The translations under genes and the position numbers were made by a program. A stretch of DNA of 64,000 nt, taken from assembly GCF_002556635.1 (NCBI RefSeq), contig NZ_MWMO01000011.1:62001-126000 (forward strand), given 5' to 3'. The stretch comes from Novosphingobium sp. PC22D. GTDB lineage: Bacteria; Pseudomonadota; Alphaproteobacteria; Sphingomonadales; Sphingomonadaceae. The notes beneath the pieces were generated by a model. The model was not told the DNA's origin and searched no databases. It was given only the letters and a program-made list of their open reading frames with translations. Of this stretch, positions 52,601 to 60,291 are shown one piece after another (positions within the stretch are counted from its first letter, which is position 1; each line of letters opens with the position of its first letter).

Positions 52601-53947
52601 CTGCTGGAGCCGGGCTGGAAGGCCGATGCCGCGATCCAGGGTCTTGGCCGCACCAATCGCACCAATCAGGCGCAGCCGCCACTGTTCCGGCCGATCGCCA
52701 CCGATGTGAAGGCGGAGAAGCGCTTCCTCTCGACGATCGCGCGCCGTCTCGACACGCTCGGCGCCATCACGCGCGGGCAGCGCCAGACCGGAGGCCAGGG
52801 CCTATTCCGGCCCGAGGACAATCTGGAAAGTCCATACGCCCGCGATGCGCTGCGCCAGCTCTACCTGCTGCTCGTCCGCAATAAGGTCGGGGGTTGCACG
52901 CTCGATCGCTTCGAGCGGGCGACCGGACTGAAGCTCATGGACGTTAATGGCATCAAGGACGAGCTTCCGCCGATCACCACTTTCCTCAACCGCCTCCTGG
53001 CGCTCACCATCGAGCTTCAGGGCATTCTCTTCACGGCGTTCGAGCAGCTCCTGACGGCAAAGGTCGAAGGCGCGATCCGCAGCGGCGTCTATGACGTGGG
53101 CCTGGAGACGCTTCAGGCCGAGAGCTTCGCCGTCACCGACAGCCAGGTCATCCATACCCATCCGGGCACCGGCGCCGAGACCCGGCTGCTCACCATCACC
53201 CGGCGCGAACGCAATCGGCCGACCGCTCTCGCCGACGCGCTCGACCATCTCTCCGATCCACGCGCACGGCTGCTGGTCAACGGTCGCTCCGGCCGCGCCG
53301 CCGTGCAGGTTCCCGCCCCGTCGATCATGCTCGACGATGGCGAGATCGAGCGCCGCATCTGCCTCATCCGCCCGATGGAACAGCACTTTGCCCCGCTGCG
53401 CATGATGGGCGAGACCCACTGGGAAGAGACTGATCGGACCGCCTTCGCCGCCGCATGGTCGGCGGAGCTAAACGACGTGCCGGAATTCTCGGACAGCACC
53501 ATCCATGTCGTCGCCGGCCTGCTGTTGCCGATCTGGAAGCGCCTGCCGAACGAGTCGACGCGCGTCTATCGGCTCCAGACGGATGCCGGTGAGCGCATCA
53601 TCGGCCGCCGCGTCTCGCCCGCCTGGGCGACGAACGCCACGACGAAGGGGGCCGCGTCGCTGGCACCGGAGCAGGCGTTCGCAGCACTCATGGACGGCAA
53701 GACGACGATCGATCTGATCGAAGGGCTTCAGCTTCGCCGGTCTCGCGTCATGAGCGCCCATCGCCTCGAGCTGACCGGCTTCACCGAAGCGATGCGGGAC
53801 CGGCTGCGTGCCTATGGCCTGTTCAGCGAGATCATCTCGTGGAAGCTGCGCTTCTTCGTTCCGGTTGATGCCAGCGGCCCTACGGTGCTGGCCAAGCTGC
53901 TCGACACCTATCCGGTGGCCCGCATCTCCGATCGGGAGGCTGCATGA
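49625..53947 (+). CDS. DNA methylase-strawberry notch-type helicase fusion
   Basis: The 1440-residue protein has an N-terminal N6-adenine methylase module: FQQFSTPIPLG, the SAM loop VLEPSAGTGLLA (about 149-160) and the catalytic NPPF (216-219). An SF2 helicase of the strawberry-notch group follows, with Walker A GDGTGAGKGRQS near 501, FDESHAMQ near 610, YVSATGATTVHNL, and the C-terminal helicase domain with LEPGWKADAAIQGLGRTNRTNQ (motif VI). Such giant genes occur on plasmids, phages and ICEs and may protect or remodel incoming DNA. The ATG follows GAGGTGATCCCC. It is coupled to the next gene (ATGA). Confidence 0.9.
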   Translation: MLHASIPAAAPAAPLAPTSGLAPATAILAAAERLLPHIEQGRAIDAAILRSAMEQAFGASDASGAWDWKSAYDACEAATVLFLRKYGKALFRKAASPAARLTALSKIESLLPTHTRRSEEAQAFQQFSTPIPLGLAAVTAASITPADRVLEPSAGTGLLAALAYVAGAGLSLNELAETRADLLAALFPAVAVTRFDAAQIDDHLDRAAVPSVVIMNPPFSVMANVSGRVADAAYRHLASALARLAPGGRLVAITGASFSPELPTWRDSFVRLQERGRVVFTAAIAGSVYAKHGTTIETRLTVIDKAQAEDAERFPPSPGIAPDVATLLAWIEQDVPPRMAVALPKIAPAVTPRTVRGYLTRAASAAPVRRITQVEGVPLDYETVDWTPPEGGRLSDSIYEPYALQSIRIPDAQPHPTKLVQSASMASVAPPKPSYRPLLPHPIVTEGVLSDAQLETLIYAGEAHGDYLAGAWTVDETGDLVTAAPDDAPNAVRFRRGFMLGDGTGAGKGRQSASIILDNWLQGRRKAVWISKSDKLLEDAQRDWSAVGMERLLVTPLSRFPQGTPIRLNEGVLFTTYATLRSDDRGEKLSRVKQIVEWLGSDFDGVIIFDESHAMQNAGGGKGERGDVAPSQQGRAGLRLQHLLPNARVVYVSATGATTVHNLAYAQRLGLWGGDDFPFANRAEFVEAVENGGVAAMEVLARDLRALGLYTARSLSYDGVEYELVEHKLTPEQTRIYDAYAGAFAIIHNHLDAAMQAANITGDSGTLNRQAKSAARSAFESAKQRFFGHLLTSMKTPTLIRSIEQDLADGHSAVIQIVSTGEALMERRLAEIPTEEWNDVRTDITPREYVLGYLQHSFPVQLYEPFSDSEGNLSSRPVFRDGQPVESREAVARRDELIERLASLEPVPGALDQIVQRFGTDIVAEVTGRSRRVVRKGKRLAVENRAASANLAEAAAFMDDQKRILVFSDAGGTGRSYHADLAARNQRLRIHYLLEPGWKADAAIQGLGRTNRTNQAQPPLFRPIATDVKAEKRFLSTIARRLDTLGAITRGQRQTGGQGLFRPEDNLESPYARDALRQLYLLLVRNKVGGCTLDRFERATGLKLMDVNGIKDELPPITTFLNRLLALTIELQGILFTAFEQLLTAKVEGAIRSGVYDVGLETLQAESFAVTDSQVIHTHPGTGAETRLLTITRRERNRPTALADALDHLSDPRARLLVNGRSGRAAVQVPAPSIMLDDGEIERRICLIRPMEQHFAPLRMMGETHWEETDRTAFAAAWSAELNDVPEFSDSTIHVVAGLLLPIWKRLPNESTRVYRLQTDAGERIIGRRVSPAWATNATTKGAASLAPEQAFAALMDGKTTIDLIEGLQLRRSRVMSAHRLELTGFTEAMRDRLRAYGLFSEIISWKLRFFVPVDASGPTVLAKLLDTYPVARISDREAA

Positions 53948-54984
53948 TGCCTCGTCAGGACGCTTCCGATCTCGCGCACCGTCTCGGCCGTCAGGCCGAG
54001 GCGGTGTGCCGCCACTATCTGTCGAGCGGGCGGCGCGAGGGCCGCTACTGGCTGGTCGGCGATGTGCGCAACACGCCGGGCCGCTCCATGTATGTGCGGC
54101 TCAAGGATTCGCCCAAAGGCCCTGCGGGGAAGTGGACCGACGCCGCCACCGGCGAGCATGGCGATCTCCTCGACGTCATCCGCGAAAGCTTTGGCCTGGT
54201 CGACTTCAAGGACGTCGCCGACGAAGCACGGACCTTCCTCAGCATGCCACCGCCCCAGCCAGGAGCCCGCGAGCACCAGCGGCAGAGCCCGGCGCCGCAC
54301 GGCTCGCCCGAGGCCGCCCGTCGCCTGATCGCCATGTCGCAGATGATCACCGGCACGCTCGTGCAATCGTATCTGCGCGAACGCGGCATTACGGATTTAC
54401 GCGGAACCGGAAGCCTGCATTTCCACCCGCGTTGCTACTACCGGCCCGACGAGCATTCCCCGACCGAGACGTGGCCCGCAATGATCGCGGCCGTGACCGA
54501 CCTGCGCGATCGGATCACCGGGGCGCATCGCACCTGGCTCGATCCACGGCGCAAGGACAAGGCGCCTCTCGACACGCCGAGACGGGCGATGGGCGATCTT
54601 CTCGGCAATGCAGTCCGCTTCGGCCATGGCAGCGAAGTAATGGCGGCCGGCGAAGGCATCGAAACGGTACTGTCGATCCGACAGGTCTTGCCCGACATGC
54701 CAATGATGGCGGCGCTCTCGGCAGCCCATCTCGCCGCCATCCTGTTCCCGGACACATTGCGGCGGCTCTACATCCTTCGCGACAACGATCCGGCGGGCGA
54801 CGGTGCGCGCGACAGTCTCGTCGAAAGGGCGAACGCGGCCGGGATCGAAGCGATCGTGATCTCGCCCCAGCTCGGCGACTTCAACGAGGATCTCCGCGCG
54901 TTTGGCCGCGACACCCTCCGCAGCCAGACACGGGTCCAGATCGGGCCGCAGGACGTCGCACGTTTTATGGCGTTAGCGGCATAG
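53944..54984 (+). CDS. Toprim-domain protein, primase-like
   Basis: The 346-residue protein has an N-terminal zinc-less primase-type region (CRHYLSSGRREGRYWLVGDVRNTPGRSMYVRLKDSPKGPAGKWTDAATGEHGDLLDVI), then DUF7146-like sequence, and a C-terminal Toprim domain with the catalytic Glu in MAAGEGIETVLSIRQ and the DxD-like LRDNDPAGDGAR. It resembles the phage/plasmid CHC2-less primases that initiate DNA synthesis. It follows the helicase with a 4-bp overlap, suggesting they work as a pair during transfer replication. Confidence 0.87.
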   Translation: MMPRQDASDLAHRLGRQAEAVCRHYLSSGRREGRYWLVGDVRNTPGRSMYVRLKDSPKGPAGKWTDAATGEHGDLLDVIRESFGLVDFKDVADEARTFLSMPPPQPGAREHQRQSPAPHGSPEAARRLIAMSQMITGTLVQSYLRERGITDLRGTGSLHFHPRCYYRPDEHSPTETWPAMIAAVTDLRDRITGAHRTWLDPRRKDKAPLDTPRRAMGDLLGNAVRFGHGSEVMAAGEGIETVLSIRQVLPDMPMMAALSAAHLAAILFPDTLRRLYILRDNDPAGDGARDSLVERANAAGIEAIVISPQLGDFNEDLRAFGRDTLRSQTRVQIGPQDVARFMALAA

Positions 54985-55112
54985 CCGGCAGGAAGGATTG
55001 CGGCGCGTCATCGACGTGCCGCGTCCGGATGCATCGTTCCGTCAGAGAGGACCGCGCCTCGGCCTTCTAGAGGGCGATCGGCCCACAAGCCGGCCAGCCA
55101 GGCAATGGCGGC

Positions 55113-55174
55113 GGCCGACTATTTTCCGGCGCGGCCTAAAGGCCGCTTTCCATCGCGAGGCAAAATAGCCGGCC
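55113..55174. repeat. large imperfect hairpin with nested stem
   Basis: Outer arms GGCCGACTATTTT (55113-55125) and AAAATAGCCGGCC (55162-55174) pair in 12 of 13 positions and enclose a perfect inner hairpin GCGGCC-TAAA-GGCCGC (55131-55146). It lies in the 297-bp gap between the Toprim and DUF2493 genes, which has no gene I can support. It may be an RNA leader, a recombination or transfer site, or a terminator for the upstream operon. Confidence 0.55.
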
Positions 55175-55281
55175 TTAGCCATCGAGCCCTGCGCTTGCGC
55201 TCCGGGTGCCCGGCCGTCCGGCCCGTGGGCTTCGTCGCCATGAAGGCCGCGACGGTCGCGGTCCTATCGACGGAGCATCCC

Positions 55282-56205
55282 ATGGACACGCACGACGACT
55301 TCGAACCTCATCACGAATCCTCACCCACCGACCATGTCCTCAACGAACTTCAGCTCCACGGCTACCGGCCTTTCGCCGACGAACCGGATCAGCGGCTTCT
55401 GCCCGATGGCAACGCAGTGGCGGGCGCCGTTGCCGACATCTTCGACGCCCTGATCGGGACACTGGAAGATACACGCCTCGAACCCGACCTCGACGATCTA
55501 CTCTGGTCGACGGTCAATCTCTTCCAACGGGCGACCGAACGGATCGGACGCGAGCTGGACGACAATGAGCAGGCCCAGAAGCGCGGGCAGCGCGAACAGG
55601 ACGGCAGCGAGGTCAAGTCGGTCGAGCTCGAACGCCTGATCGCCGAGGGCAAGACCCTGATCGAACGCCAGAACGCCTTCGAGTTGATGCGCGACCAGGC
55701 CGCCGAACACTATGAACGCCAGATCGGCAAAGTCTGGCTCCCGCGCAGCGGGTCGAAGGTCAACCATCGCAATCTCACCTCGGCGATGATCGACAGCCGC
55801 GATTTCCTGATGGCGAAGAAGCGCGCCGAGCAGGAGGTGCTTCTGCCCCCCGGACCAAAAATCGTCGTCACCGGCGGGCTGGACTTCAACGATCACCGCC
55901 TGATCTGGGCCAAGCTCGATCAGGTGCATCACAAGCACCCCGACATGGTGCTGGTCCACGGCAAGTCGCCCAAGGGCGCACCGAAGATCGCCTCCCTGTG
56001 GGCGACGAACCGCAACGTGCCTCAGATCGGCTTCGCCCCCGACTGGGCCAAGCATGGCCGCGCCGCACCCTTCAAACGCAATGACGAGATGCTGGAGATC
56101 ATGCCCAAGGGCGTGCTGCACTTCCCGGGCAACGGCATCGACGACAACCTCGCCGACAAGGCCAAGAAGCTCGGCATTCCGGTTTGGAAGCACGGCGGCG
56201 CGTGA
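55282..56205 (+). CDS. DUF2493 (SLOG-like) domain protein
   Basis: The 307-residue protein has an N-terminal coiled, acidic region (about 40-150, with EQAQKRGQREQDGSEVKSVELERLIAEGKTLIERQ). The C-terminal SLOG-fold DUF2493 domain has PKIVVTGGLDFNDHRLIWAKLDQVHHKHPDMVLVHGKSPKGAPKIASLWA and ends in PVWKHGGA. SLOG domains bind nucleotide ligands. CGGAGCATCCC precedes the ATG, and the open frame continues upstream without coding character. This gene is a regular member of this ICE backbone. Confidence 0.87.
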   Translation: MDTHDDFEPHHESSPTDHVLNELQLHGYRPFADEPDQRLLPDGNAVAGAVADIFDALIGTLEDTRLEPDLDDLLWSTVNLFQRATERIGRELDDNEQAQKRGQREQDGSEVKSVELERLIAEGKTLIERQNAFELMRDQAAEHYERQIGKVWLPRSGSKVNHRNLTSAMIDSRDFLMAKKRAEQEVLLPPGPKIVVTGGLDFNDHRLIWAKLDQVHHKHPDMVLVHGKSPKGAPKIASLWATNRNVPQIGFAPDWAKHGRAAPFKRNDEMLEIMPKGVLHFPGNGIDDNLADKAKKLGIPVWKHGGA

Positions 56206-56279
56206 GCGCCGCCGTCACCTCTCCGCAGATACTCTTATTCACGCAAAAGCGTATCGGCGTATTTCCGCAGAATCGCATT

Positions 56280-56489
56280 TCAGTCCGGTTCGCCCGTTAC
56301 GGCGATCCGGGCCGAACGTGCATAGTGGGCAAGCTCTGTGTCGTTCTCGATCAGCGCATCGAGCAACGCTTTCATGTCCGCCTGGTCGGAGGAAGACTGA
56401 AACGGACCCGGCTGACGTTCGATGGCCAGCACGGCGATTGCGAGCGCCTTTTTCACGAGATGCAGGTCCCTTCCGGTGAATTCCGCCAT
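56280..56489 (-). CDS. small protein, unknown function
   Basis: The 69-residue frame MAEFTGRDLHLVKKALAIAVLAIERQPGPFQSSSDQADMKALLDALIENDTELAHYARSARIAVTG has an amphipathic helical pattern and a good ribosome site (AAGGACCGGAG directly before the ATG). The frame stays open to 56669, but the upstream residues look non-coding. It reads towards the DUF2493 gene. Similar short helical proteins occur in related elements. Confidence 0.6.
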   Translation of the reverse strand: MAEFTGRDLHLVKKALAIAVLAIERQPGPFQSSSDQADMKALLDALIENDTELAHYARSARIAVTGEPD

Positions 56490-56799
56490 CTCCGGTCCTT
56501 CGCGACTCCAAACCTCTGGCCGCCAACATAGCCGAAGTCTTGGCCTAGCAGGACATGGTGAGATCGCGACGGAGCAAGCGTCGTGGAAGGACGCAGGTCT
56601 CCTCACGCGAGAACCACCTCCGCCTATCAGCGCTGATCCTTGGTCCAGCCGCGGACTTGTCGCCATCAACCCATAAAGGGTCGGCTATGCGAGCATGCCG
56701 CCGCTGCGGCTGCGCCTGCGCGGTGATTGCAGTCCACGGCCGAACACTTCGGGCGCCTGTCGGCAGGGGATGGTCCCCCGCTCCAGCAGGAGCCCAACA
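56490..56799. other. 310-bp gap with no supported gene
   Basis: It holds the ribosome site of the small minus-strand gene and, at the right, the ribosome site CAGGAGCCC of the next plus-strand gene. The frames that cross it are Cys/Arg/Pro-rich shadows. No clear promoter or repeat was seen. Confidence 0.5.
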
Positions 56800-56967
56800 A
56801 TGTCCCTCAACGACGCTCACGCTTTCGCCTTCAGCCTCGCCACCACCCTGATGGCCGCCATCGTCATCTTCCAGGCCGGCGACGGCACCCTCTCGGTGAC
56901 GCCTGCCAGCGAATATGACGGCGACGCCTCGGAGATCATCCATGAGATAGATCCCTTCGCCCCGTAA
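56800..56967 (+). CDS. very small protein, unknown function
   Basis: The 55-residue frame MSLNDAHAFAFSLATTLMAAIVIFQAGDGTLSVTPASEYDGDASEIIHEIDPFAP has a helical N-terminal half and an acidic C-terminal half (EYDGDASEIIHEIDPFAP). CAGGAG is 8 nt before the ATG. It is between the DUF2493 gene and a membrane protein gene. I recognise no family, but the composition and ribosome site favour a real gene. Confidence 0.6.
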   Translation: MSLNDAHAFAFSLATTLMAAIVIFQAGDGTLSVTPASEYDGDASEIIHEIDPFAP

Positions 56968-57105
56968 GGAGCGCGATCCCACGCCGGGCGGAGATCGCCA
57001 GCGATTTCCGCTCCCGGCGCACGCGCATTTCGGCTATGGTCGCGGTGCGTCGTGGTGGTGGTGGAAGGCGCGGTCGTCAGACCTGAACGATTGGAGACCA
57101 CCGCC

Positions 57106-57549
57106 ATGATCATCCTCGCCATTCTCGCATCCCTCGTCGCCATCGGCCTGCTCTGCTGGCTGTTGTTCACCCTGGCGGTCTTCGCGCTGCCCGCCTTCGT
57201 CGGCGTGACCGCCGGCGCATGGGCCCACGACAGCGGCGCCGGCATAGCCGGCGCTATCGTCGTCGGCGCGATCGCGGCCGCGATGACGCTCGTGATCGGG
57301 CACCTTCTGATCGCCTTCGTCCGTCCGATGTGGCTGAAGCTCGTCGTGGCGATCGCCTTCGTCGCCCCGGCGGCGATCGCGGGTTTCCACGCCACTCATG
57401 GCATCGTGAAGCATCTGATGCCGTCCGAGGCGTGGCAGATCGCCTTCTCGATCATCGGCGCCGTCGCGGTCGGGATCACCGCTTTCGTTCGGGTCGCTGG
57501 AATGGCGACGACCCCAGGCCCATCCGGCCGGGATCTTGTTCAAGCCTGA
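57106..57549 (+). CDS. integral membrane protein, unknown function
   Basis: The 147-residue protein begins MIILAILASLVAIGLLCWLLFTLAVFALPAFVGVTAGAWAHDSGAGIAGAIVVGAIAAAMTLVIGHLLIAFVRPMWLK and has four hydrophobic helices. TTGGAGACCACCGCC precedes this ATG, and an upstream GTG (57052) would add 18 hydrophilic residues. It resembles the small membrane proteins carried by plasmids and ICEs of this group; a link to the transfer machinery or surface exclusion is only a guess. Confidence 0.72.
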   Translation: MIILAILASLVAIGLLCWLLFTLAVFALPAFVGVTAGAWAHDSGAGIAGAIVVGAIAAAMTLVIGHLLIAFVRPMWLKLVVAIAFVAPAAIAGFHATHGIVKHLMPSEAWQIAFSIIGAVAVGITAFVRVAGMATTPGPSGRDLVQA

Positions 57550-58146
57550 CATTCGTCGTCGTCGTGGTTGCGGAGGACAGAGCAACGTGGCGAGCACCGC
57601 GTCCCGTCGCCTCCGAGATTGCGGATGAGCAGCGTGCTACGGACCGACAACCGTCCCTGAAAGCGACCCGCGTCAGAGCACTTGGGACAGCGCCGCCAGC
57701 GCGTCCGTTCTTGACCCGAAGGCAGAGGCCATTGCGGTAGCGATGAACGGAGATGCAGGAGCGATGCCCTGTCGACGGGAGACGAAGCCGCTGAACCCTG
57801 CCGTGGCGCCGGCTTTTCGGTGCGGGAGGGCACCATTTTCTCCGTTGTCTGACCGTGCCTCGACCGCTCCAAACGGTCTCTCCAATGGCCTGATCTGGCT
57901 GAAGACCGGCTTCGCCTCGATCGCCTATGCCGCAACAGCCGCGTCAAACTTTCTTCCCCTGCCGGCTGCGCCGTCATTCCGCGCGCAACAAGAAAGCCCT
58001 CCTTGGCTGTCCAGCCCCATCCTCACCCCAGCGCGCAAGCGCGCCGAGGACCCCGAGCAAGGGGTGCGCCGTCGATCGCCTCCGGCCTGCCGATCGCCAT
58101 CGAGACCGCATGGTGCGGGCTCGGGAACGGAAAACGGAGATTTACA
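57550..58146. other. 600-bp gap, at best one doubtful gene
   Basis: A minus-strand frame at 57540-57977 ends with a Cys-containing segment (RRCPKCSD, CSPRCSVL, DECQA) that could be a small zinc finger, but its N-terminal half is Arg/Ser-rich and no ribosome site was found. Plus-strand frames here look like shadows. The right end carries the start region of the DUF736 gene (ATG 58147, preceded by GGAAAACGGAGA). Confidence 0.4.
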
Positions 58147-58473
58147 ATGGCGACCATCGGCACCTTCAAGAAGACCGGCTCGAACGAGTTCACCGGCGAC
58201 ATCGTCACCCTCAGCGTCCAGGCCAAGAACGTGCGCATCGTTCCCGACCAGCGCGCCACCGGCGAGAACGCCCCCAGCCACCGGGTCCTGGTCGGCCGCG
58301 CCGAGATCGGCGCCGCCTGGTCCAAGCGCTCCAACGAGGGTCGCGACTATCTGGGCCTCAAGCTCGACGATCCGAGCTTCAACGCCCCGATCTACGCCAA
58401 CCTCTTCGACGACGAGGGCGAAGACACCTTCTCGCTGATCTGGTCCCGCCCCAACGGCAGGCGCGCCGACTGA
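58147..58473 (+). CDS. DUF736 family protein
   Basis: The 108-residue protein (MATIGTFKKTGSNEFTGDIVTLSVQAKNVRIVP) has a run of beta strands and the block GAAWSKRSNEGRDYLGLKLDDPSFNAPIYANLF that defines DUF736. Members are nearly universal in conjugative elements of alphaproteobacteria and are used as marker genes for them; the role is unknown, and a single-strand-binding or beta-barrel function has been suggested. A second copy is at 63677. A strong terminator follows. Confidence 0.9.
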   Translation: MATIGTFKKTGSNEFTGDIVTLSVQAKNVRIVPDQRATGENAPSHRVLVGRAEIGAAWSKRSNEGRDYLGLKLDDPSFNAPIYANLFDDEGEDTFSLIWSRPNGRRAD

Positions 58474-58484
58474 GGCTCCCCCGC

Positions 58485-58516
58485 AAGGCCCCGACCCAAA
58501 GGTCGGGGCCTTCATT
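58485..58516 (+). terminator. intrinsic terminator after DUF736
   Basis: Perfect 12-bp stem AAGGCCCCGACC/GGTCGGGGCCTT with loop CAAA (58485-58512), followed by CATTCAG. The stem is long and GC-rich, so termination is likely despite the poor T-tract. Confidence 0.8.
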
Positions 58517-58599
58517 CAGAACGACCGAATCAGTTTCACTGGATCGCTCCCTAGCGACGGAACCAGCAGCGCCTTTTGGCTCGCAAAATAAGCCAATAA

Positions 58600-58614
58600 C
58601 GACTATTATAGTCG
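58600..58614. promoter_or_regulatory. palindromic operator CGACTATWATAGTCG, copy 3
   Basis: The 15-bp perfect palindrome lies 43 bp before the ATG of the XRE regulator at 58658 and after the DUF736 terminator, where an autoregulatory site would be expected. It is the same sequence as at 34461 and 43433. An AT-rich stretch (AAAATAAGCCAATAA) precedes it. Confidence 0.78.
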
Positions 58615-58657
58615 TAGTTCTGGCGTGCGCGTAGGTCCGAGTGGGAGGTGATCATGC

Positions 58658-58900
58658 ATGATCACCGCCCGACAATCTCGGGCCGCGCGCGCGTTGCTGG
58701 GTTGGACACAGGAGACGCTCGCTGACCGGGCCCGGGTATCTTTGACCGCGCTGAAGCGCCTCGAATCCACAAGTGGCCTCGAGGTCTACGAGAGCACGCG
58801 CGATGAGATACGGCGCGCCTTCGAACGTGGCGGGATCGTTTTCCTTAACTCCGACCAGGGTGTGGGAGTCATGCTTGTTGATGGAAAAAAGGAAGGCTGA
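58658..58900 (+). CDS. XRE-family transcriptional regulator
   Basis: The 80-residue protein has a helix-turn-helix (ITARQSRAARALLGWTQETLADRARVSLTALKRLESTSGLEVYESTRDEIRRAFERGGIVF) and a short C-terminal strand pair (FLNSDQGVGVMLVDG). GGGAGGTG is 8 nt before the ATG; a second ATG is 4 nt upstream in another frame. Its place at the head of the excision control region and the palindrome just upstream suggest it binds CGACTATWATAGTCG and plays the part that QseC plays in ICEMlSym(R7A). Confidence 0.88.
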   Translation: MITARQSRAARALLGWTQETLADRARVSLTALKRLESTSGLEVYESTRDEIRRAFERGGIVFLNSDQGVGVMLVDGKKEG

Positions 58901-59017
58901 CCGATCAACAGGCGACCGTCTCGCCGGTGCGCGACGTTCCCATGGCGCCAGGAGGTCATATCCTCACATCAGCGTTAACAATCCCCTTCAAAATGGATAC
59001 ATCTGTCCGAGGGGGAC

Positions 59018-59284
59018 GTGGTGACCAAGCAAGACTTTCTCGATCAGCCACCCGGCGGAGCAGCGCTCACGGCCTGTGACCGAGCGCACCTGAAACTGTA
59101 CCTGCGCCTTCTTGATGCCGACGCGGAAGGCGCGGACTGGAAAGAGGTCGTCAGGGTGTTGTTCGGTATTTGTGCCAAAACAGAACCCGAACGCGCCGCG
59201 CATATCCACGCCGCTCACCTTTCCCGCGCCAAGTGGATGACGCAGAGCGGCTTCGGTGAGCTCCTGGGTCCTCGTCTCCATTGA
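59018..59284 (+). CDS. small DUF2285-type protein, possible antiactivator
   Basis: The 88-residue protein (QDFLDQPPGGAALTACDRAHLKLYLRLLDADAEGADWKEVVRVLFGI, then AHIHAAHLSRAKWMTQSGFGELL) matches the short DUF2285 module found beside excision regulators on rhizobial ICEs. There, the QseM antiactivator has this form and blocks the activators TraR and FseA by binding them. GTG starts are at 59018 and 59021 after GAGGGGGA. It stands between the XRE regulator and the FseA-like gene, the same order as in those ICEs. Identification is from pattern and context. Confidence 0.75.
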   Translation: MVTKQDFLDQPPGGAALTACDRAHLKLYLRLLDADAEGADWKEVVRVLFGICAKTEPERAAHIHAAHLSRAKWMTQSGFGELLGPRLH

Positions 59285-59403
59285 GGTGATGCAGGATCTG
59301 CATCACGTCGGTTGGTCTTCGTTCTTCCCGCCGGTGACACAACTTGGAATCGTCTCAACCGCAAAACTCGCGTTGCGTAACATTTGCGCGGAGGCGGCGG
59401 AGG

Positions 59404-60166
59404 ATGTCCGAAGAAGAAAGTTGGCGGTCAGATGCCGCCTATGACTATGTCGACAAGCTGTCCCCTGGTGACCTCGCCTGGGAATTTCTGCGACGTAACC
59501 CCGAATACAGAAAATCATATCATGAGTTGATCGCCACTGGTCGGCTTACCGACGATGTCGCGCGCGCTTTCGCCGAGCAATGGGGGTTGCGATTTCCCTA
59601 TCGATCCACAAGCAAGCGCGCTGACGCAGCCGATTTTCTGGACCCCGCAAGTCGATCCCGGCGCAATCATATTCGCCGTTGGGCCGCCCCCTGAGGGCAG
59701 CTCCATCACCGGCGAAATGCTGCGTCTTCGCGCAATAATCCAGCACGGCCGGGATCTTCTCCGGCTCGAATTGCGCGGCGAGCGCTATGACATACTGCTT
59801 GTAGAGCCGGACGCACAGGGTCCGCTTGGCATTCACATCATCTTCGACGACTTGATGCCAGACCGGAAAACAACGCTTGAGCGTTTTTGGAACGCGATGG
59901 CCGGCAAACGCGTGCCGCACGACCCTCGTCTGACACCTCAGCGTCACCAGCGCGCCCGCCAGATGCTTCGTGCCATCGACGCGCGGTTCGTCGGATCGAC
60001 CTATCGCGACATCGCCGAAGTACTCTTTCCAAACCACGAACATGATCCAGCAAAATGGGTCGATAGCCCATTCCGTGTGATGATGAGCCGTCTTGTCAGA
60101 GACGGCATGGCCTTCGTGCGCGGCGGATATCGCACGCTTCTGCGTCGCCCGCGCCGCCACCGCTGA
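59404..60166 (+). CDS. FseA-like excision activator made by +1 ribosomal frameshift
   Basis: The first frame (59404-59694, ATG) begins MSEEESWRSDAAYDYVDKLSPGDLAWEFLRRNPEYRKSY and reaches EQWGLRFP at 59598. Family sequence then continues in the +1 frame as IDPQASALTQPIFWTPQVDPGAIIFAVGPPP with a DUF2285 domain ending at 60166. Skipping T59599 after CCC joins them into one 253-residue protein. TTT-CCC-T is a plausible +1 slip site. In ICEMlSym(R7A), FseA is made by just such a +1 shift between two frames and switches on the excisionase. The two frames are otherwise intact, so it is read here as programmed. Without the shift, a 96-residue product ends at 59694. Confidence 0.78.
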
Positions 60167-60291
60167 CCGCCCCCCGGGGTCGCGGATAACAACTTAACTT
60201 CGTTCCTGCCCCGAACGCCGCCTTCCCGCCACCGTGCTCACAATCCGCCGCTCACCCGATGCGGCCACCGCGAGACCACGGAGGTTCGATC

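Noticed and set aside
57540..57977. Minus-strand 145-codon frame with a Cys-rich C-terminus
   Set aside because: The N-terminal half looks non-coding and no ribosome site was found; left as a doubtful note in the gap entry.
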